64,000 bases of DNA from Jiangella gansuensis DSM 44835 (GCF_000515395.1 NZ_KI911782.1:597090-661089); one strand, 5' to 3'; positions 43,298-51,605 are shown, counted from the stretch's first letter. Numbers and translations: made by a program. Notes: a model not told the origin generated them from the letters alone.

Positions 43298-44203
43298 ATG
43301 CTTCCTCCGCATGGACTCGACGACGCGGCGATCCAGGCCCTGCTCACCGGCAAGGCCCCGGTCGGGCCCGAGCTCGCGCCGCTGGCCGGTGCGGTTCGGG
43401 AGATCCGTGCTGCCGGCACCCGTCCGGTCGCGGCGTCGGAGGAGCTGGCGGCACGGATGGCCAGCGGTGACTTCACCGGGGTCCAGCCCGCCCCGGTCCC
43501 GAACGCCCAACCGGCCGGTAGCCGCCTGCGCGCCTGGCTGGCGGGTTCCAGCCCCCGCGCTCGGGCCGTCGCCGGCGCGGCCGTGCTGTTCACCGGGCTG
43601 ACGGCGGCCACCGCGGCCGGAGCGCTGCCCGACGGCGCCCAGGCTCGGGTGGAGTCGCTGATCGAGTCCGTGACACCGATCAGTTTCGACCACGAGCCGG
43701 GGCCTGCGGTCGTCGACATCGGCGACGAGATGCCCAGCCGGGGCGAGTCCGATCGCGGTGCTCCGGAGCAGACCGAGAACGATCGGCCGGACCCGACGAC
43801 GCCGTCCGGCAAACCCGACGCCCCGCCGGGCAAGCCAGACACCCCGCCCGGCAAGCCGGAAGACCCGGGCAACCCGGTGAAGCCGGAGCGGCCGGAGAAG
43901 CCCGTCCCACCCGAGAACCCTGGGAAGCCGGAGACCCCACCGGGGAAGCCCGACGACCCGGGGAACCCTGACACGCCACCGGAGAAACCCGACACTCCGC
44001 CGGGCAAGCCCGACACTCCGCCGGGCAAGCCCGACACTCCGCCGGGCAAGCCCGACTCCCCACCGGACAACGCCCAGCGGCCGGAACAGACCAGCAAGCC
44101 GGAGAAGCCGGATCCTCCGGAGGCGCCGCCGGGCAAACCGAGCCACGACGACGGCCAGCAGGGATCCGGCCAGGAAAACCGCCCTACCGGGCCGAAACGG
44201 TAG
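43298..44203 (+). CDS. Single-pass membrane protein with proline-rich repeat tail, probable anti-sigma partner
   Basis: A protein of 301 residues. The cytoplasmic N-terminus (about 1-88, LDDAAIQALLTGKAPVGPEL) is followed by one membrane helix (about 89-110, VAGAAVLFTGLTAATAAGAL). A long extracellular tail consists of KPD(T/S)PPG-type repeats (about 165-290). The gene directly follows the ECF sigma gene, as anti-sigma factors do, although I see no zinc-binding HxxxCxxC motif. The Pro-rich tail could span the wall. Its frame is the one entered if the A7 run at the end of the sigma gene slips. Three hairpins follow, the first overlapping the stop codon. Confidence 0.75.
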   Translation: MLPPHGLDDAAIQALLTGKAPVGPELAPLAGAVREIRAAGTRPVAASEELAARMASGDFTGVQPAPVPNAQPAGSRLRAWLAGSSPRARAVAGAAVLFTGLTAATAAGALPDGAQARVESLIESVTPISFDHEPGPAVVDIGDEMPSRGESDRGAPEQTENDRPDPTTPSGKPDAPPGKPDTPPGKPEDPGNPVKPERPEKPVPPENPGKPETPPGKPDDPGNPDTPPEKPDTPPGKPDTPPGKPDTPPGKPDSPPDNAQRPEQTSKPEKPDPPEAPPGKPSHDDGQQGSGQENRPTGPKR

Positions 44204-44291
44204 GGCCCATGAACGCCCGACGTACGAATCCACGGTGACGTCGGGCGCAGGTTGCGGCCCCGGTTCGCTGCGGAGGCCGGGGTCGCAACCT
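44181..44291 (+). terminator. Three consecutive hairpins after the sigma/membrane-protein operon
   Basis: Stem 1: GCCCTACCG / CGGTAGGGC (44181-44189, 44198-44206), containing the stop codon. Stem 2: CGCCCGACGT / ACGTCGGGCG (44214-44223, 44238-44247). Stem 3: a 15-bp stem with one mismatch (44249-44263, 44277-44291; core GGTTGCG / CGCAACC). Together they form a robust terminator or a structured 3' region. Confidence 0.75.
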
Positions 44292-44400
44292 ACCTGTCTC
44301 GGGTGCCCGCCGTGGCGTGCAGCGGCGGGCACCCGACTCCACCGGTAACCTCGCGCGCCGTGGGTACGGGTCACCCGAACCCGATTCCGGGAGGTGCCCG

Positions 44401-44589
44401 ATGACCCGGCGAGACCACGACCGCTCCGATGACGGCGACTTCGCCGACGAACACACGTCGACGACAGTGGCCGACGAGATGCCCGGCGGGCCGGAGGGGG
44501 TGCCGGAGCCCGAGTCGCCCAGTGGGCGCGGCGGCGACGGCGGCATGGACATGGACACCCCGAAGGACGAGTACCGGCCACGCGATTGA
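44401..44589 (+). CDS. Small acidic hypothetical protein
   Basis: A protein of 62 residues, hydrophilic, rich in Asp, Glu, Gly and Pro (MTRRDHDRSDDGDFADEHTS ... MDMDTPKDEYRPRD), probably disordered. GGGAGG stands 7 bases before the ATG. It lies 54 bp before the next rightward gene and could share its transcript. No family recognised. Confidence 0.65.
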   Translation: MTRRDHDRSDDGDFADEHTSTTVADEMPGGPEGVPEPESPSGRGGDGGMDMDTPKDEYRPRD

Positions 44590-44643
44590 CGGCGTGTGCC
44601 GTCCGACGGGTTCGGCTCACACGCTGATTCGGAAGGAGCCTTG

Positions 44644-45171
44644 GTGTCCACCGCCCCCACCGACCACACCACCGTCCCGCAGTCGGGACTGCTCGGCATC
44701 TACCTCAACGACCATCTGGCCGGAGCCACCGCGACGGTGCAGTTGGGCCGCCGGCTGGCCCGGCGCCTGGAGGGCTCGGCCGTGGGTGAGCAGCTGTCGG
44801 AGCTGGCCGAGGAGCTCGCGAAGGACCGGAACACCCTGACCGAGATCATGTCCGAGCTCGAGGTGCCGGTGCGCCGGTACAAGCTGTACACGGCGGCGGC
44901 CGCCGAGCTCGCCGGGCGGCTGAAGTTCAACGGGCACCTGTTGACCCGGTCACCGTTGAGCACCATCGTCGAGCTGGAGATGCTGCGCCTGGGTGTCGAG
45001 GGCCAGGCGAATGCGTGGCGGACGTTGCGAGCCGTGGGCGCCGAGCACGGCCGGCCGGACCCGGAGCGCACCGATGAGCTGATCGAGGGCGCGGTGCGGC
45101 AGATCTCGATGGTCGAGGCGATGCGGGTGCGGGCCGTTCAGCGGGTGTTCGGTATCGCGACTGTGCCGTGA
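44644..45171 (+). CDS. Helical, ferritin-like hypothetical protein
   Basis: A protein of 175 residues, almost entirely predicted helix (GIYLNDHLAGATATVQLGRR, QLSELAEELAKDRNTLTEIM, STIVELEMLRLGVEGQANAW), resembling the four-helix ferritin-like or DUF892-like layout. No complete iron-binding ExxH set is evident. The GTG at 44644 has GGAAGGAG upstream. It is followed 10 bp later by the SDR gene, so both are likely co-transcribed. Function not known. Confidence 0.7.
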   Translation: MSTAPTDHTTVPQSGLLGIYLNDHLAGATATVQLGRRLARRLEGSAVGEQLSELAEELAKDRNTLTEIMSELEVPVRRYKLYTAAAAELAGRLKFNGHLLTRSPLSTIVELEMLRLGVEGQANAWRTLRAVGAEHGRPDPERTDELIEGAVRQISMVEAMRVRAVQRVFGIATVP

Positions 45172-45181
45172 GGGAGGATCC

Positions 45182-46264
45182 ATGGAGGTCGCCGTCACCG
45201 GAGCCACCGGAAACCTCGGCACCAGTGTCGTCACCGCGCTGACCCGCGACGACGGTGTGCACGTCACCGGGATCGCGCGGCGCCGGCCGTCATGGAGCCC
45301 GCCCGGTACGTCGTTCGTGGCGGCGGACATCCGGTCGCCTGGACTGAGCACTCACCTGCGTGGCGCCGATGCTCTGGTGCATCTGGCCTGGGCCTTTCAA
45401 CCCACCCACGACCCGGTGACCACCTGGGATGTCAACGTCCGGGGCGGCATCGCGACCTTCGAGGCGGCGGCCGCGGCTGGCGTCCGCACGCTCGTCTACG
45501 TGTCGTCGGTCGGCGCCTACTCGTCCGGCGCGGGGCAGCGGGTGAGCGAGGACTGGCCCACGCACAGCCTGCCCACCGCGGCGTACGGGCGCGAGAAGTC
45601 GTATCTGGAACGCTTCCTCGATGGCTTCGAGCTACGCCATCCCGAGATGCGGGTGGTGCGGCTACGACCGTGCTTCGTGTTCCAGCGAGCCGCGGCCAGC
45701 TCGCAGGGCCGGATCTTCGCCGGCCCGTGGGTGCCGAGGAGCCTGCTGCGGCCGGGCCGGCTGCGCGTGCTGGCCGTGCCGGCCGGCCTGCGCTTCCAGG
45801 CAGTCCACGCCGACGACGTCGGCGCGGCGGTCCGGTTGGCGGTGCATGGCCCGGCCAACGGCGCATACAACGTGGCGACCGACGACGTGATCGACGCGGC
45901 AGCCCTCGGCGAGATCTTCCAGGCCAGGGTCGTCTCCGTCCCTGGCTCCGTCGCCAAGACGGCGGTGGGCGCGGGCTGGCGGCTGCACCTGGTCCCAGCC
46001 GACGACCAGCTGGTCGCCCTGCTGTTGAGCCTGCCGACGCTGGACAGCGGCCGGGTCCGCCGTGAGCTGGGCTGGCAGCCGGTCCACAGCGGCCGCGCCG
46101 CCCTGACCGAGATGCTGACGGCGCTGGCCGACGGTGCCGGCGGCCCCACCCCACCGTTGCATCCCGGCCGGTTCCGGACCGGTCGACCGCTACCGGCGGA
46201 GCTGAGCCGGCGGGGCGCCGGCCGGGCTGGACCGAGCCCCGCATCGTCATGGGGCCGCTATTAG
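45182..46264 (+). CDS. NAD-dependent epimerase/dehydratase (SDR) family protein
   Basis: An extended SDR of 360 residues. NAD-binding GATGNLGTS, VYVSSVGAY, and catalytic YGREK (YxxxK intact) near residue 138. The C-terminal 60 or so residues are Pro/Gly/Arg-rich and probably disordered. GGGAGGATCC lies before the ATG. Substrate not identifiable. It is 10 bp downstream of the ferritin-like gene and 9 bp upstream of cutA, so the three may form one operon. Confidence 0.85.
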   Translation: MEVAVTGATGNLGTSVVTALTRDDGVHVTGIARRRPSWSPPGTSFVAADIRSPGLSTHLRGADALVHLAWAFQPTHDPVTTWDVNVRGGIATFEAAAAAGVRTLVYVSSVGAYSSGAGQRVSEDWPTHSLPTAAYGREKSYLERFLDGFELRHPEMRVVRLRPCFVFQRAAASSQGRIFAGPWVPRSLLRPGRLRVLAVPAGLRFQAVHADDVGAAVRLAVHGPANGAYNVATDDVIDAAALGEIFQARVVSVPGSVAKTAVGAGWRLHLVPADDQLVALLLSLPTLDSGRVRRELGWQPVHSGRAALTEMLTALADGAGGPTPPLHPGRFRTGRPLPAELSRRGAGRAGPSPASSWGRY

Positions 46265-46273
46265 CATCGGGGT

Positions 46274-46591
46274 GTGAGTGCAGGGCATGTCGTCGTCACC
46301 ACCACCACGGACACCGAGCCGGCCGCGCGCGAGCTGGCCGCCGGTGTCGTCGCCGCGCGGCTCGGTGCGTGTGCGCAGATCGTCCCGATCACCAGCGTGT
46401 ACCGGTGGGAGGGCGAGGTGCGCACCGACCCGGAGTGGCGGGTGGAGATCAAAACGGCGGCCGGCGGGGTCGACGCGCTGGTCGAACATCTGCAGGCGGT
46501 GCATGCCTACGACGTGCCCGAGATCGTGGTGGTCCCCGTCGTCGGCGGCAGCGCGGAGTATCTGGCCTGGGTGGCCGACGAGACGACGTGA
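46274..46591 (+). CDS. cutA: CutA-like divalent-cation tolerance protein
   Basis: A protein of 105 residues. The CutA1 fold pattern is complete: ARLGACAQIVPITSVYRWEGE, EWRVEIKTAAGGVDALVEHL, HAYDVPEIVVVPV. A small trimeric protein related in shape to PII; proposed roles are in copper tolerance or signalling, not settled. The start is GTG 46274 with GGGG close by. A strong hairpin follows. Confidence 0.93.
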   Translation: MSAGHVVVTTTTDTEPAARELAAGVVAARLGACAQIVPITSVYRWEGEVRTDPEWRVEIKTAAGGVDALVEHLQAVHAYDVPEIVVVPVVGGSAEYLAWVADETT

Positions 46592-46601
46592 GGGGCGGCT
46601 T

Positions 46602-46629
46602 CCGGGCCCACGCGCGCACGTGGGCCCGG
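46602..46629 (+). terminator. Hairpin terminator after cutA
   Basis: A perfect 11-bp stem CCGGGCCCACG / CGTGGGCCCGG with a 6-base loop, 10 bp after the stop codon. Confidence 0.8.
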
Positions 46630-47010
46630 CCACCCGCTGCGCCTGACGGCGCGGGCACCCCCGTGACCAGGGCGCCAGGTCCTGCTCGGCGCCCTCGTCA
46701 CTTCGATGACGCGCCAGGTGCCGACCGGGTTGCACGACGCTGCGACCTGTCGCGGGCGGCGGTGGTACACGGCCGGACACTCCGGGCCGCCGGGCGCAAA
46801 GGATCTTGATTCCGGCGTCCGGACGTGCCAGAGTGACGTCCGCACATGATCTCGAAGACTCTTGACACGATATGCGACGCTCAGTAAGGGTAGGCGTCGG
46901 ATGGCATCGGGCTGGTGCGACACCGTCGCGTGGCCGGCCCGACCACGACGGCACGGGTAGGGAGAAGGCGGAGTTCCCTGCCTACGTGAACAGATGGTGG
47001 TGAAGCGTCC
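46630..47010. other. Intergenic region between cutA and the STAS gene
   Basis: About 380 bp. I found no gene on either strand that fits codon use or a known family. The right part contains the promoter listed at 46,862-46,890. Confidence 0.5.
46862..46890 (+). promoter_or_regulatory. Probable sigma-70-type promoter for the STAS gene
   Basis: A perfect -35 hexamer TTGACA (46862-46867), a 17-bp spacer and a partial -10 TAAGGG (46885-46890), 121 bp before the GTG start of the STAS protein. GGGTA at 46888 could alternatively be the -10 of a SigB/F-type promoter, but no matching GTTT -35 is present. Confidence 0.45.
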
Positions 47011-47397
47011 GTGAGTAACGACGTCACCGTGCAGAGCCGCGACTTCGGCGGCTGCACGATCCTCACCGTTCCCGGCGATGTCGACGCCGGGAAGGTGCAC
47101 GAAATCCACGGTGCGGCGGCCGCCGCCGAAAGTCAGCACGTGGTCCTCGACCTCGGCAAGGCCAGGGTGGTGCACCCGACGGCGGCATCGGCACTGGTCG
47201 ACCTCCACCACCGCATCCAGGCCCGCGGCGGAGGCGTCTGCATCGTGACCCGGGAGATCGGCGTCCGTTCGCAGGTCCAGCAGGTGGCCACCGGATCCCC
47301 GCCACACTTCTACGACGAGATCGGCGATGCCCTCGAGGCGTCCATGTCGGCCCGGCAGGCCTCCCTGAGCGATACCTGGGCCGACGCGGTCAGCTGA
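47011..47397 (+). CDS. STAS-domain protein, anti-sigma-factor antagonist-like
   Basis: A protein of 128 residues. A STAS fold (TILTVPGDVDAGKVHEIH, HVVLDLGKARVVHPTAASAL) followed by a short tail. The usual phosphorylatable DSSG motif reads HPTAA, so regulation by a classical RsbW-type kinase on Ser is doubtful; the Thr might substitute. It could belong with the SigB/F-like sigma factor encoded 2 kb downstream, but no anti-sigma kinase gene is adjacent. Confidence 0.83.
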   Translation: MSNDVTVQSRDFGGCTILTVPGDVDAGKVHEIHGAAAAAESQHVVLDLGKARVVHPTAASALVDLHHRIQARGGGVCIVTREIGVRSQVQQVATGSPPHFYDEIGDALEASMSARQASLSDTWADAVS

Positions 47398-47422
47398 GGT
47401 CGCGGCCCGGGCCGCCGCGGCC

Positions 47423-47451
47423 GGCGGCGCCACCTGGAGGTGGCTGCCGCC
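47423..47451. terminator. Bidirectional hairpin between STAS and aldo/keto reductase genes
   Basis: GGCGGCGCCACCT (47423-47435) pairs with AGGTGGCTGCCGCC (47438-47451) with one bulged T and a 2-base loop, in the 65-bp gap between convergent genes. Confidence 0.7.
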
Positions 47452-47462
47452 GCCGGCGATCG

Positions 47463-48317
47463 TCAGCCGAGCTCGGCAAGCTCGGCGTCGTCGAGTACCA
47501 AATCCACGGCCTGCATGGAGTCGCGGATGGTCTCCGGCCGGCTGGAACCAGGGATCGGCACGACGTGCTGGCTCTTGGCCAGCATCCAGGCCAGGCAGAC
47601 CTGCTGCGGGCTGACGCCGTGCGCGGCGGCGATGCGCCCGAATGCGGCGTGGGTCGAGCCCAGCTCGCCGGCGCTGGAGATGCCGCCCAGCGGGCTCCAC
47701 GGCAGGAACGCGATGCCGAGCTCGTCGCAGAGCTCCAGCTCCGGCTCGCTGCTGCGGAAGCGCGGGGAGAACTGGTTCTGAACCGACACCAGCCGGCCGT
47801 CCAGAACCGAGTTGGCCAGCCGGATCTGCTCGGGGTCGGCGTTCGAGATGCCGGCCATCCGGATCTTGCCCTCGTCGAGTAGGTCGCGGATCGCGCCGAT
47901 GGACTCCTCGTACGGGACCTTGGTGTCGGGCCGGTGGAACTGGTAGAGCCCGATGGCGTCGACGCCGAGCCGCTTCAGCGATGCGTCGCACGCCTCGCGC
48001 AGGTACGCCGGGGAGCCGTCGCGGACCCAGGAGCCGTCGCCCGGACGCAGGAGGCCGCCCTTGGTCGCGACGAGTACACCTGACGTGTCGCCGCCGTAGC
48101 TGGCCAGGGCGCGGGCGATCAGCGATTCGTTGTACCCGACCTCCCCGGCGAACTGGTGGTAGGCGTCCGCGGTGTCGATGAGCGTGACGCCGGCGTCCAG
48201 GGCCGCATGGATGGTGGCGATGGAGCGCGACTCGTCCGGCCGGCCTTCGATGGACATCGGCATCCCGCCCAGCCCGATGGCGCTGACCTGGGTGTCGCCG
48301 ATTCGGCGGTACTGCAT
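47463..48317 (-). CDS. Aldo/keto reductase
   Basis: A TIM-barrel protein of 284 residues with the AKR tetrad: Asp and Tyr (DTADAYHQFAGEVGYNE), Lys (LVATKGG), His (YQFHRPD). NADPH-binding residues lie at the C-terminus (VVPIPGSSRPETI). It reduces an aldehyde or ketone. The ATG at 48317 follows GGAGGTCCATCC. It is divergent from a LysR gene 109 bp away, which is the likely regulator. Confidence 0.91.
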   Translation of the reverse strand: MQYRRIGDTQVSAIGLGGMPMSIEGRPDESRSIATIHAALDAGVTLIDTADAYHQFAGEVGYNESLIARALASYGGDTSGVLVATKGGLLRPGDGSWVRDGSPAYLREACDASLKRLGVDAIGLYQFHRPDTKVPYEESIGAIRDLLDEGKIRMAGISNADPEQIRLANSVLDGRLVSVQNQFSPRFRSSEPELELCDELGIAFLPWSPLGGISSAGELGSTHAAFGRIAAAHGVSPQQVCLAWMLAKSQHVVPIPGSSRPETIRDSMQAVDLVLDDAELAELG

Positions 48318-48426
48318 GGATGGACCTCCGTGCGAATGTCGAGGGGGCGGGTTCAGTCTCGATCGAGGGCCGCCTGTGTGTCCAACAGGACGAACCGAAC
48401 GGATTGAGAAGCTACGATTCTGGATC

Positions 48427-49338
48427 GTGGAACTGCGACATCTGGAACACTTCATCGCGGTCGCGGAGGAGGGCCACTTCACCCGGGCCGCCCACCGGCT
48501 GCTGATCAGCCAGTCCGGGCTCTCGGCGTCCATCCGGGCGCTGGAGCGCGAGCTCGGCGCCGCGCTGTTCCACCGCAGCACGCGGCAGGTCAGCCTCACC
48601 GAGGCCGGCCGAGCGTTGCTGGCCGAGTCTCGGCGCGCGGTGGCCAGTGTGGAGGCCGCCCGTGAGGCCGTGGCGGCGGTGAACGGGCTGCTGCGCGGGA
48701 CGCTGCGGGTCGGCACCGAGCAGTGCCTCGGTGCTGTCGATGTCCCCGGGCTGCTGGCCCGGTTCCGCACCTCCCACGCCGGCGTCGACGTCCTGCTCGA
48801 CCAGGGCGGTTCGGCGCGGCTGCTCGACGACGTCCGCGCCGCCCGGCTCGACGTCGCGTTCGTCCCCGTGGTCGGGCCGGCGCCGGACGACGTCGAGCTG
48901 GTCCCGCTGGGCAGCGAGTCCATGGTGGTGCTCTGCCGCCCGGATCACCGGCTCGCCGGCAGCGGCACGATCAAGCTGGACGAACTGCACGGTTGTGGGT
49001 TCGTCGACTTCCAGCAGGACTGGGGCGCCCGGCAGCTCGCCGACCGTGCCTTCGCGAGCGCCGGCATCGAGCGGCACGTGATGATGGAGGTCAACGACGT
49101 CCACACCGTGCTGGAGCTGGTCCGTCACGGGCTCGGCGTGGCGCTGGTTCCGGAGCACGTCCGGCACAAGCGCGGCGCGGCCGGTCTCGACGCGCTGGGC
49201 ATCGCCGACCCCGTGCCCGCGTGGGCGGTGTCGGCCGCGCTGCCCGCAGCGGAGCGGCGCAGCGCGGCCGTCGACCGATTGCTCGCGATGCTCAGTGCGA
49301 TGGCGCCGAATCGCGATCGCGACCCGAGCGCCGGGTGA
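48427..49338 (+). CDS. LysR-family transcriptional regulator
   Basis: A protein of 303 residues. HTH: HFTRAAHRLLISQSGLSASI; the effector domain follows. The GTG start at 48427 is placed by family alignment (VELRHLEHFIAVAEEGHF). It probably controls the divergent aldo/keto reductase. Its last 47 bp overlap the 3' end of the convergent sigma-factor gene in another frame. Confidence 0.9.
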   Translation: MELRHLEHFIAVAEEGHFTRAAHRLLISQSGLSASIRALERELGAALFHRSTRQVSLTEAGRALLAESRRAVASVEAAREAVAAVNGLLRGTLRVGTEQCLGAVDVPGLLARFRTSHAGVDVLLDQGGSARLLDDVRAARLDVAFVPVVGPAPDDVELVPLGSESMVVLCRPDHRLAGSGTIKLDELHGCGFVDFQQDWGARQLADRAFASAGIERHVMMEVNDVHTVLELVRHGLGVALVPEHVRHKRGAAGLDALGIADPVPAWAVSAALPAAERRSAAVDRLLAMLSAMAPNRDRDPSAG

Positions 49339-50155
49339 CCGGCGGGGGCTCGGGCGCGCCCAGAGCGGCGCGGAGCTGACCGAGGATGCGGGCCAGGAGG
49401 CGGGAGACCTGCATCTGGGTGACACCCAGCTCCTGGGCGATCTCCTGCTGGGTCCAGCCGCGGAAGAAGCGCAGGTAGAGGATGCGCCGGTCGCGGGGCC
49501 GCAGGTCGCGGCAGGCCGGGGCCAGCGCGACGACGGCCTCGGCGCGGGCGAACCCGGCCTCGGACTCGCCCAGCGAATCCGCCAGCGGAGTGTCCTCGCC
49601 GCCCCCGCCGCGGTAGTCCAGGGAGGCCACGGTGAAGCACTCGTGCGACGCGCTGGCCTCGAGCACGTCGTCGACCTCGACACCGAGGTGCTCGGCCAGG
49701 TCGGCCGGCGTGGGTGCGCTGCCCAGGGTCTGGGTCAGCTCGGCGGTCGCGGCGGCGACCGCGGCATGCAGTTCCTGCACTCGCCGCGGCGGGCGCACCG
49801 TCCAGCCGTGGTCGCGGAAGTACCGCTTGACCTCACCGGTGATGGTCGGCACGGCGAAGGACACGAAGTCCTTGCCGAGGTCGGGGTCGAACCGTTGCGC
49901 GGCGTTGACCAGGCCGAGGTTGGCCACCTGGACCAGATCGTCCCGGTCGATCCCGCGGTTGCTGTACCGGCGGGCGATCGACTCGGCCAGCCGCAGATGC
50001 AGCAGGACCACCTCGTCGATCAGCCGCTGCCGCTCCTGCCCGCCGGCCTGGGCGGCCCGGCGCAACAGATCGTTCGTCAGCTCGTTGCGGTCGGTCTTCT
50101 CAAGGTTCTGGTGATGTGTACGTGCGTCAGTGGACGACAAGACCTGGGTCTGCAT
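49292..50155 (-). CDS. SigB/SigF-like general-stress sigma factor (group 3)
   Basis: A protein of 287 residues. Region 2 (LAESIARRYSNRGIDRDDLV, SFAVPTITGEVKRYFRDHGW), region 3 (VRPPRRVQELHAAVAAATAE) and region 4 (FFRGWTQQEIAQELGVTQMQ) match the actinobacterial SigB/SigF family. The ATG at 50155 has GGAGAGGTG upstream. This family is normally held by an RsbW-like kinase and freed by STAS antagonists; neither is immediately adjacent, although a STAS protein is encoded at 47.0 kb. Its C-terminal tail (RSGRDRDSAPSH) is encoded inside the tail-to-tail overlap with the LysR gene. Confidence 0.92.
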   Translation of the reverse strand: MQTQVLSSTDARTHHQNLEKTDRNELTNDLLRRAAQAGGQERQRLIDEVVLLHLRLAESIARRYSNRGIDRDDLVQVANLGLVNAAQRFDPDLGKDFVSFAVPTITGEVKRYFRDHGWTVRPPRRVQELHAAVAAATAELTQTLGSAPTPADLAEHLGVEVDDVLEASASHECFTVASLDYRGGGGEDTPLADSLGESEAGFARAEAVVALAPACRDLRPRDRRILYLRFFRGWTQQEIAQELGVTQMQVSRLLARILGQLRAALGAPEPPPVTRRSGRDRDSAPSH

Positions 50156-50381
50156 GCCGACACCTCTCCAGAATGCGAAGGGCAGTGGCGATTGCTTGAC
50201 CACGTTGGAACCACCGAATCATGTTGCGGCTTCGTTATCAACCCCGTTGGGACAGAAAGGTCCGTCTACTTCGCTCAACGAGGGTCGGAGGCGCCCGCCA
50301 CGGGCCGGCCGGTGCCCCCCGCGACTGCCCGCTGAGCTGCTCCGATCCGCTGCAGAGGGCCGAGTCGCGAGTGGACGGCGG

Positions 50382-50395
50382 GTGGTCAGGACCAC
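50382..50395. promoter_or_regulatory. 14-bp dyad upstream of the FhuF-like gene
   Basis: GTGGTC-AG-GACCAC is a 6-2-6 dyad ending 32 bp before the ATG of the FhuF-like protein. It could be a repressor site. It does not match the IdeR/DtxR iron box. Confidence 0.35.
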
Positions 50396-50427
50396 TCATA
50401 GAGCCCCGCTCGCGGGAGAATGCCGGC

Positions 50428-51240
50428 ATGGATCCGTTCGCCGCTGCCTGCCGCGCGGTGCCCGGAGTCCCGGTCCCGGAGCTGGCGCCGGCAGTCGCCA
50501 CGGCCCGGCCGCATGGCGACGCTCAGTGGGTGCCCGCCGGCGAGCTCGAGCATCCGGCTGTGCTGTCGTCCTTGCTCACAGCGGCGCGCGGCGACGCGGC
50601 CGCTGGCAACGCCGTCGGCGCGGCCGTCGCGCTTGCTCAAGGGCTCACCTACACCCTCGCCGGCCCGTCACTGGCGGGATCCGCCGCTGCCGGCCTGGTG
50701 CTCGAGCTCGACCCGGCGTACACGTGGCTGGGTTTCGGGGCGCGAGGCTTCTGCGAACGGCTCGCGGTGCGGCCGCTGACGATCGTTCCGGCCGCCGGGG
50801 GCTTCGAGGACCGGCTGGCGCGACCGGTCGTGGCAGTACTGGAGCCGGCCTTCGAGCAGGTGCATCGGCTCACCCGGATCGGCCGGCGGGTGCTCTGGGC
50901 GGCGGTGGCCGACTCCGTGCACCAGATCATGCTCGGCACGGTCGTCGCCCGGGCCGGCGCGTGGCGGGGCGAGCAGCTGCGCACCGCGCTCGACGACGCC
51001 TGGGAGCGGGCGGCCGCCGTCGTCGACGCGCTGGCCGCAAGGGCGGCGGCGCCGTTACCGCGGCCCCGGCCGTTCCCGGTGGCCGACCAGACCTTCGCCG
51101 CAACCTGGCTGGTTCGGGGCGGATGCTGCTTCGTCTATCAGGAGGGCGGCGACTACTGCGTGACCTGCCCGATCATCGACGACGACGTCCGCCGGGCACG
51201 GCTGCTGCGCTGGCTTCGCGGGATCGCCGCGCCCGGCTGA
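50428..51240 (+). CDS. FhuF-like (2Fe-2S) ferric-siderophore reductase family protein
   Basis: A protein of 270 residues. The C-terminal motif CC-x9-C-x2-C (GGCCFVYQEGGDYCVTCP) resembles the FhuF iron-sulphur ligand set, which is CC-x10-C-x2-C in E. coli, so one spacer residue is missing here. FhuF reduces ferric iron from hydroxamate siderophores in the cytoplasm. No siderophore uptake genes adjoin it. The ATG at 50428 has CGGGAGAA upstream. A strong terminator follows. Confidence 0.8.
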   Translation: MDPFAAACRAVPGVPVPELAPAVATARPHGDAQWVPAGELEHPAVLSSLLTAARGDAAAGNAVGAAVALAQGLTYTLAGPSLAGSAAAGLVLELDPAYTWLGFGARGFCERLAVRPLTIVPAAGGFEDRLARPVVAVLEPAFEQVHRLTRIGRRVLWAAVADSVHQIMLGTVVARAGAWRGEQLRTALDDAWERAAAVVDALAARAAAPLPRPRPFPVADQTFAATWLVRGGCCFVYQEGGDYCVTCPIIDDDVRRARLLRWLRGIAAPG

Positions 51241-51256
51241 GCCGCGCCCTTATGCA

Positions 51257-51292
51257 CCGCTGCCCCCGCACCTCACGGTACGGGGGCAGCGG
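51257..51292. terminator. Bidirectional hairpin between FhuF-like and cold-shock genes
   Basis: A perfect 12-bp stem CCGCTGCCCCCG / CGGGGGCAGCGG with a 12-base loop between two convergent stop codons. Confidence 0.85.
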
Positions 51293-51305
51293 AGCGACAG
51301 CTCGA

Positions 51306-51509
51306 TCAGACCGGACGAACCGCGTCCGCCTGCGGACCCTTCGGGCCCTGCGTGATCTCGAACTCCACGCGCTGGTTCTCGTCCAGCGTGCGGTAGCCGT
51401 CTGCCTGAATCGCCGAGTAGTGCACGAAGACATCCGGCTCGCCGTTGTCCTGTGCGATGAAGCCGAAGCCCTTCTCGGCGTTGAACCACTTGACGGTTCC
51501 CTGTGCCAT
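51306..51509 (-). CDS. Cold-shock protein (CspA family)
   Basis: A single cold-shock domain of 67 residues. RNP1 is KGFGFI and RNP2 is DVFVHY; it begins [17 protein letters not shown]. It binds single-stranded RNA and DNA and acts as an RNA chaperone. The ATG at 51509 follows TAGGAGGACACGGCAC. The longer open frame upstream is not supported. Confidence 0.95.
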   Translation of the reverse strand: MAQGTVKWFNAEKGFGFIAQDNGEPDVFVHYSAIQADGYRTLDENQRVEFEITQGPKGPQADAVRPV

Positions 51510-51605
51510 GTGCCGTGTCCTCCTACGGGACGGTGACGGAAGCCGCACCGTGCGACCTCCGGGTTGCTGCCGCCGTCTCCCGCTACCACAGTGCTGGGCA
51601 CAGAG

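Noticed and set aside
43800-44110. Short-unit repeats that could be a non-coding satellite
   Set aside because: They are codon-phased and encode the KPDTPPG-type tail of the membrane protein.
46640-46950. Possible genes on either strand between cutA and the STAS gene
   Set aside because: No frame has a good start, ribosome site or recognisable family. The minus-strand frames continue from shadows of neighbouring genes.
50382-50395. An IdeR/DtxR iron box before the FhuF-like gene
   Set aside because: The dyad GTGGTC-AG-GACCAC does not resemble the TTAGGTTAGGCTAACCTAA consensus, so iron control cannot be claimed from it.
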